From assembly GCA_945878745.1 (NCBI GenBank), contig CAMDVY010000190.1, positions 1 through 6,186 on the forward strand: 6,186 nt of DNA. Reading direction: 5' to 3'. Position 1 is the first letter of the stretch, and each line of letters opens with the position of its first letter. A program made the translations under genes and the position numbers. Positions 5,760-6,186 of this stretch are shown one piece after another. Source of the DNA: Klebsiella pneumoniae (lineage in GTDB: Bacteria > Pseudomonadota > Gammaproteobacteria > Pseudomonadales > Azotimanducaceae). The notes under the pieces are model-generated. The model had not been told where the DNA came from. It saw only the letters and a list, made by a program, of their open reading frames with translations, and did not search any database.

Positions 5760-6186
5760 TCAGGCTGCAGTGGGCGATAGAACGAGTGTTGCGTGATAGT
5801 TCAGCACACCACCATTTCCCGAGACGAGGATGAGATCGTTTTTGGCCTGGCGCTGACCACCTTGGCCTCGACCCTGAATGACTGCTTCAGCGACCGGTGT
5901 CATGCCCCACATGTAGTAAGACGAGAGTTCACCACCGCCGGTATTGGTGGGCAGCGACCCGCCAGGTGAAAGTTTGCCGTCAGCAACAAACGGCCCACCT
6001 TCGCCCTTCTTGCAGAATCCATAGTCTTCAAGCGTCGCGATGACGGTGTAGGTGTAACAGTCGTAGATCTGACACTGGGTGACATCAGCGAGCTTCGCAT
6101 CAGCCATGGCGAGCGCCCTGGGCGCTGATCGCGCAGCGGGTGTATGAATGGCGGGGTCCACGTTGCTTCTGCCCGCGTCATGACCG
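5760..6186 (-). CDS. Thiolase-like acyl-CoA acyltransferase/aldolase, C-terminal part
   Basis: The frame stays open to the right window edge, so the gene begins outside; 141 residues of the C-terminal domain are visible. The pattern fits the SCP2/lipid-transfer type thiolase group annotated as acetyl-CoA acetyltransferase: ARSAPRALAMADAK, QIYDCYTYTVIATLEDYGFC, KGEGGPFV, LPTNTGGGELSSYYMWGM, EAVIQGRGQGGQRQ and LVSGNGGVLNYHATLVLS. Classical thiolases have a His in the NxxGG region and a second catalytic Cys in a CxG motif near the end; here these regions read NTGGG (5931-5945) and SGNGG, with neither residue. That is common in DUF35-partnered thiolase-like proteins, some of which are retro-aldolases (Ltp2). 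A true thiolase cannot be separated from an aldolase without the N-terminal half. A possible GTG at 6161 is an internal Val, not the start. It forms an operon with the DUF35 gene. Confidence 0.9.
   Translation of the reverse strand, partial: GHDAGRSNVDPAIHTPAARSAPRALAMADAKLADVTQCQIYDCYTYTVIATLEDYGFCKKGEGGPFVADGKLSPGGSLPTNTGGGELSSYYMWGMTPVAEAVIQGRGQGGQRQAKNDLILVSGNGGVLNYHATLVLSPTAA

Overview
The window looks like chromosomal DNA of a GC-rich proteobacterium, most likely gammaproteobacterial. This rests on family resemblance: a glutathione-type class III alcohol dehydrogenase, a Kef antiporter close to the enterobacterial KefB/KefC type, and a DUF4399 periplasmic protein. The exact lineage is inference. 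Coding density is very high, the largest gene-free stretch is about 112 bp, and I see no RNA genes, insertion sequences, CRISPR arrays or phage genes.

Left part (1-3449, minus strand): a compact four-gene array read right to left. It starts with frmA (S-(hydroxymethyl)glutathione dehydrogenase), followed by an amidohydrolase-2 family hydrolase whose start codon overlaps the frmA stop (TGATG). Then come an SDR oxidoreductase (22-nt gap) and an exported DUF4399 protein (31-nt gap) that runs off the left edge. The spacing suggests one transcription unit that couples oxidation steps with a hydrolysis or lactonase-like step. The usual frmA partner, the esterase frmB/fghA, is not in the window.

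Middle (3450-5331, plus strand): a 112-bp divergent intergenic region containing an 8-bp palindrome and a short inverted repeat, followed by a Kef-type K+/H+ antiporter with a C-terminal RCK (TrkA-N) domain. Kef systems of this type are gated by glutathione and its adducts. The pairing with glutathione-dependent formaldehyde oxidation therefore suggests, as inference, an electrophile-protection locus built around glutathione.

Right part (5337-6186, minus strand): a thiolase-fold protein (only its C-terminal 141 residues are inside) and, 15 nt downstream, a DUF35 zinc-ribbon/OB-fold protein. Such pairs form acyl-CoA-handling complexes. The DUF35 gene ends 5 nt from the convergent kef stop codon, leaving no room for a conventional terminator.

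Nothing here is a clearly new system. The most notable points are the frmA/kef glutathione link, the unusual frmA operon composition, and departures from consensus active-site residues in the SDR, the amidohydrolase and the thiolase-like protein.
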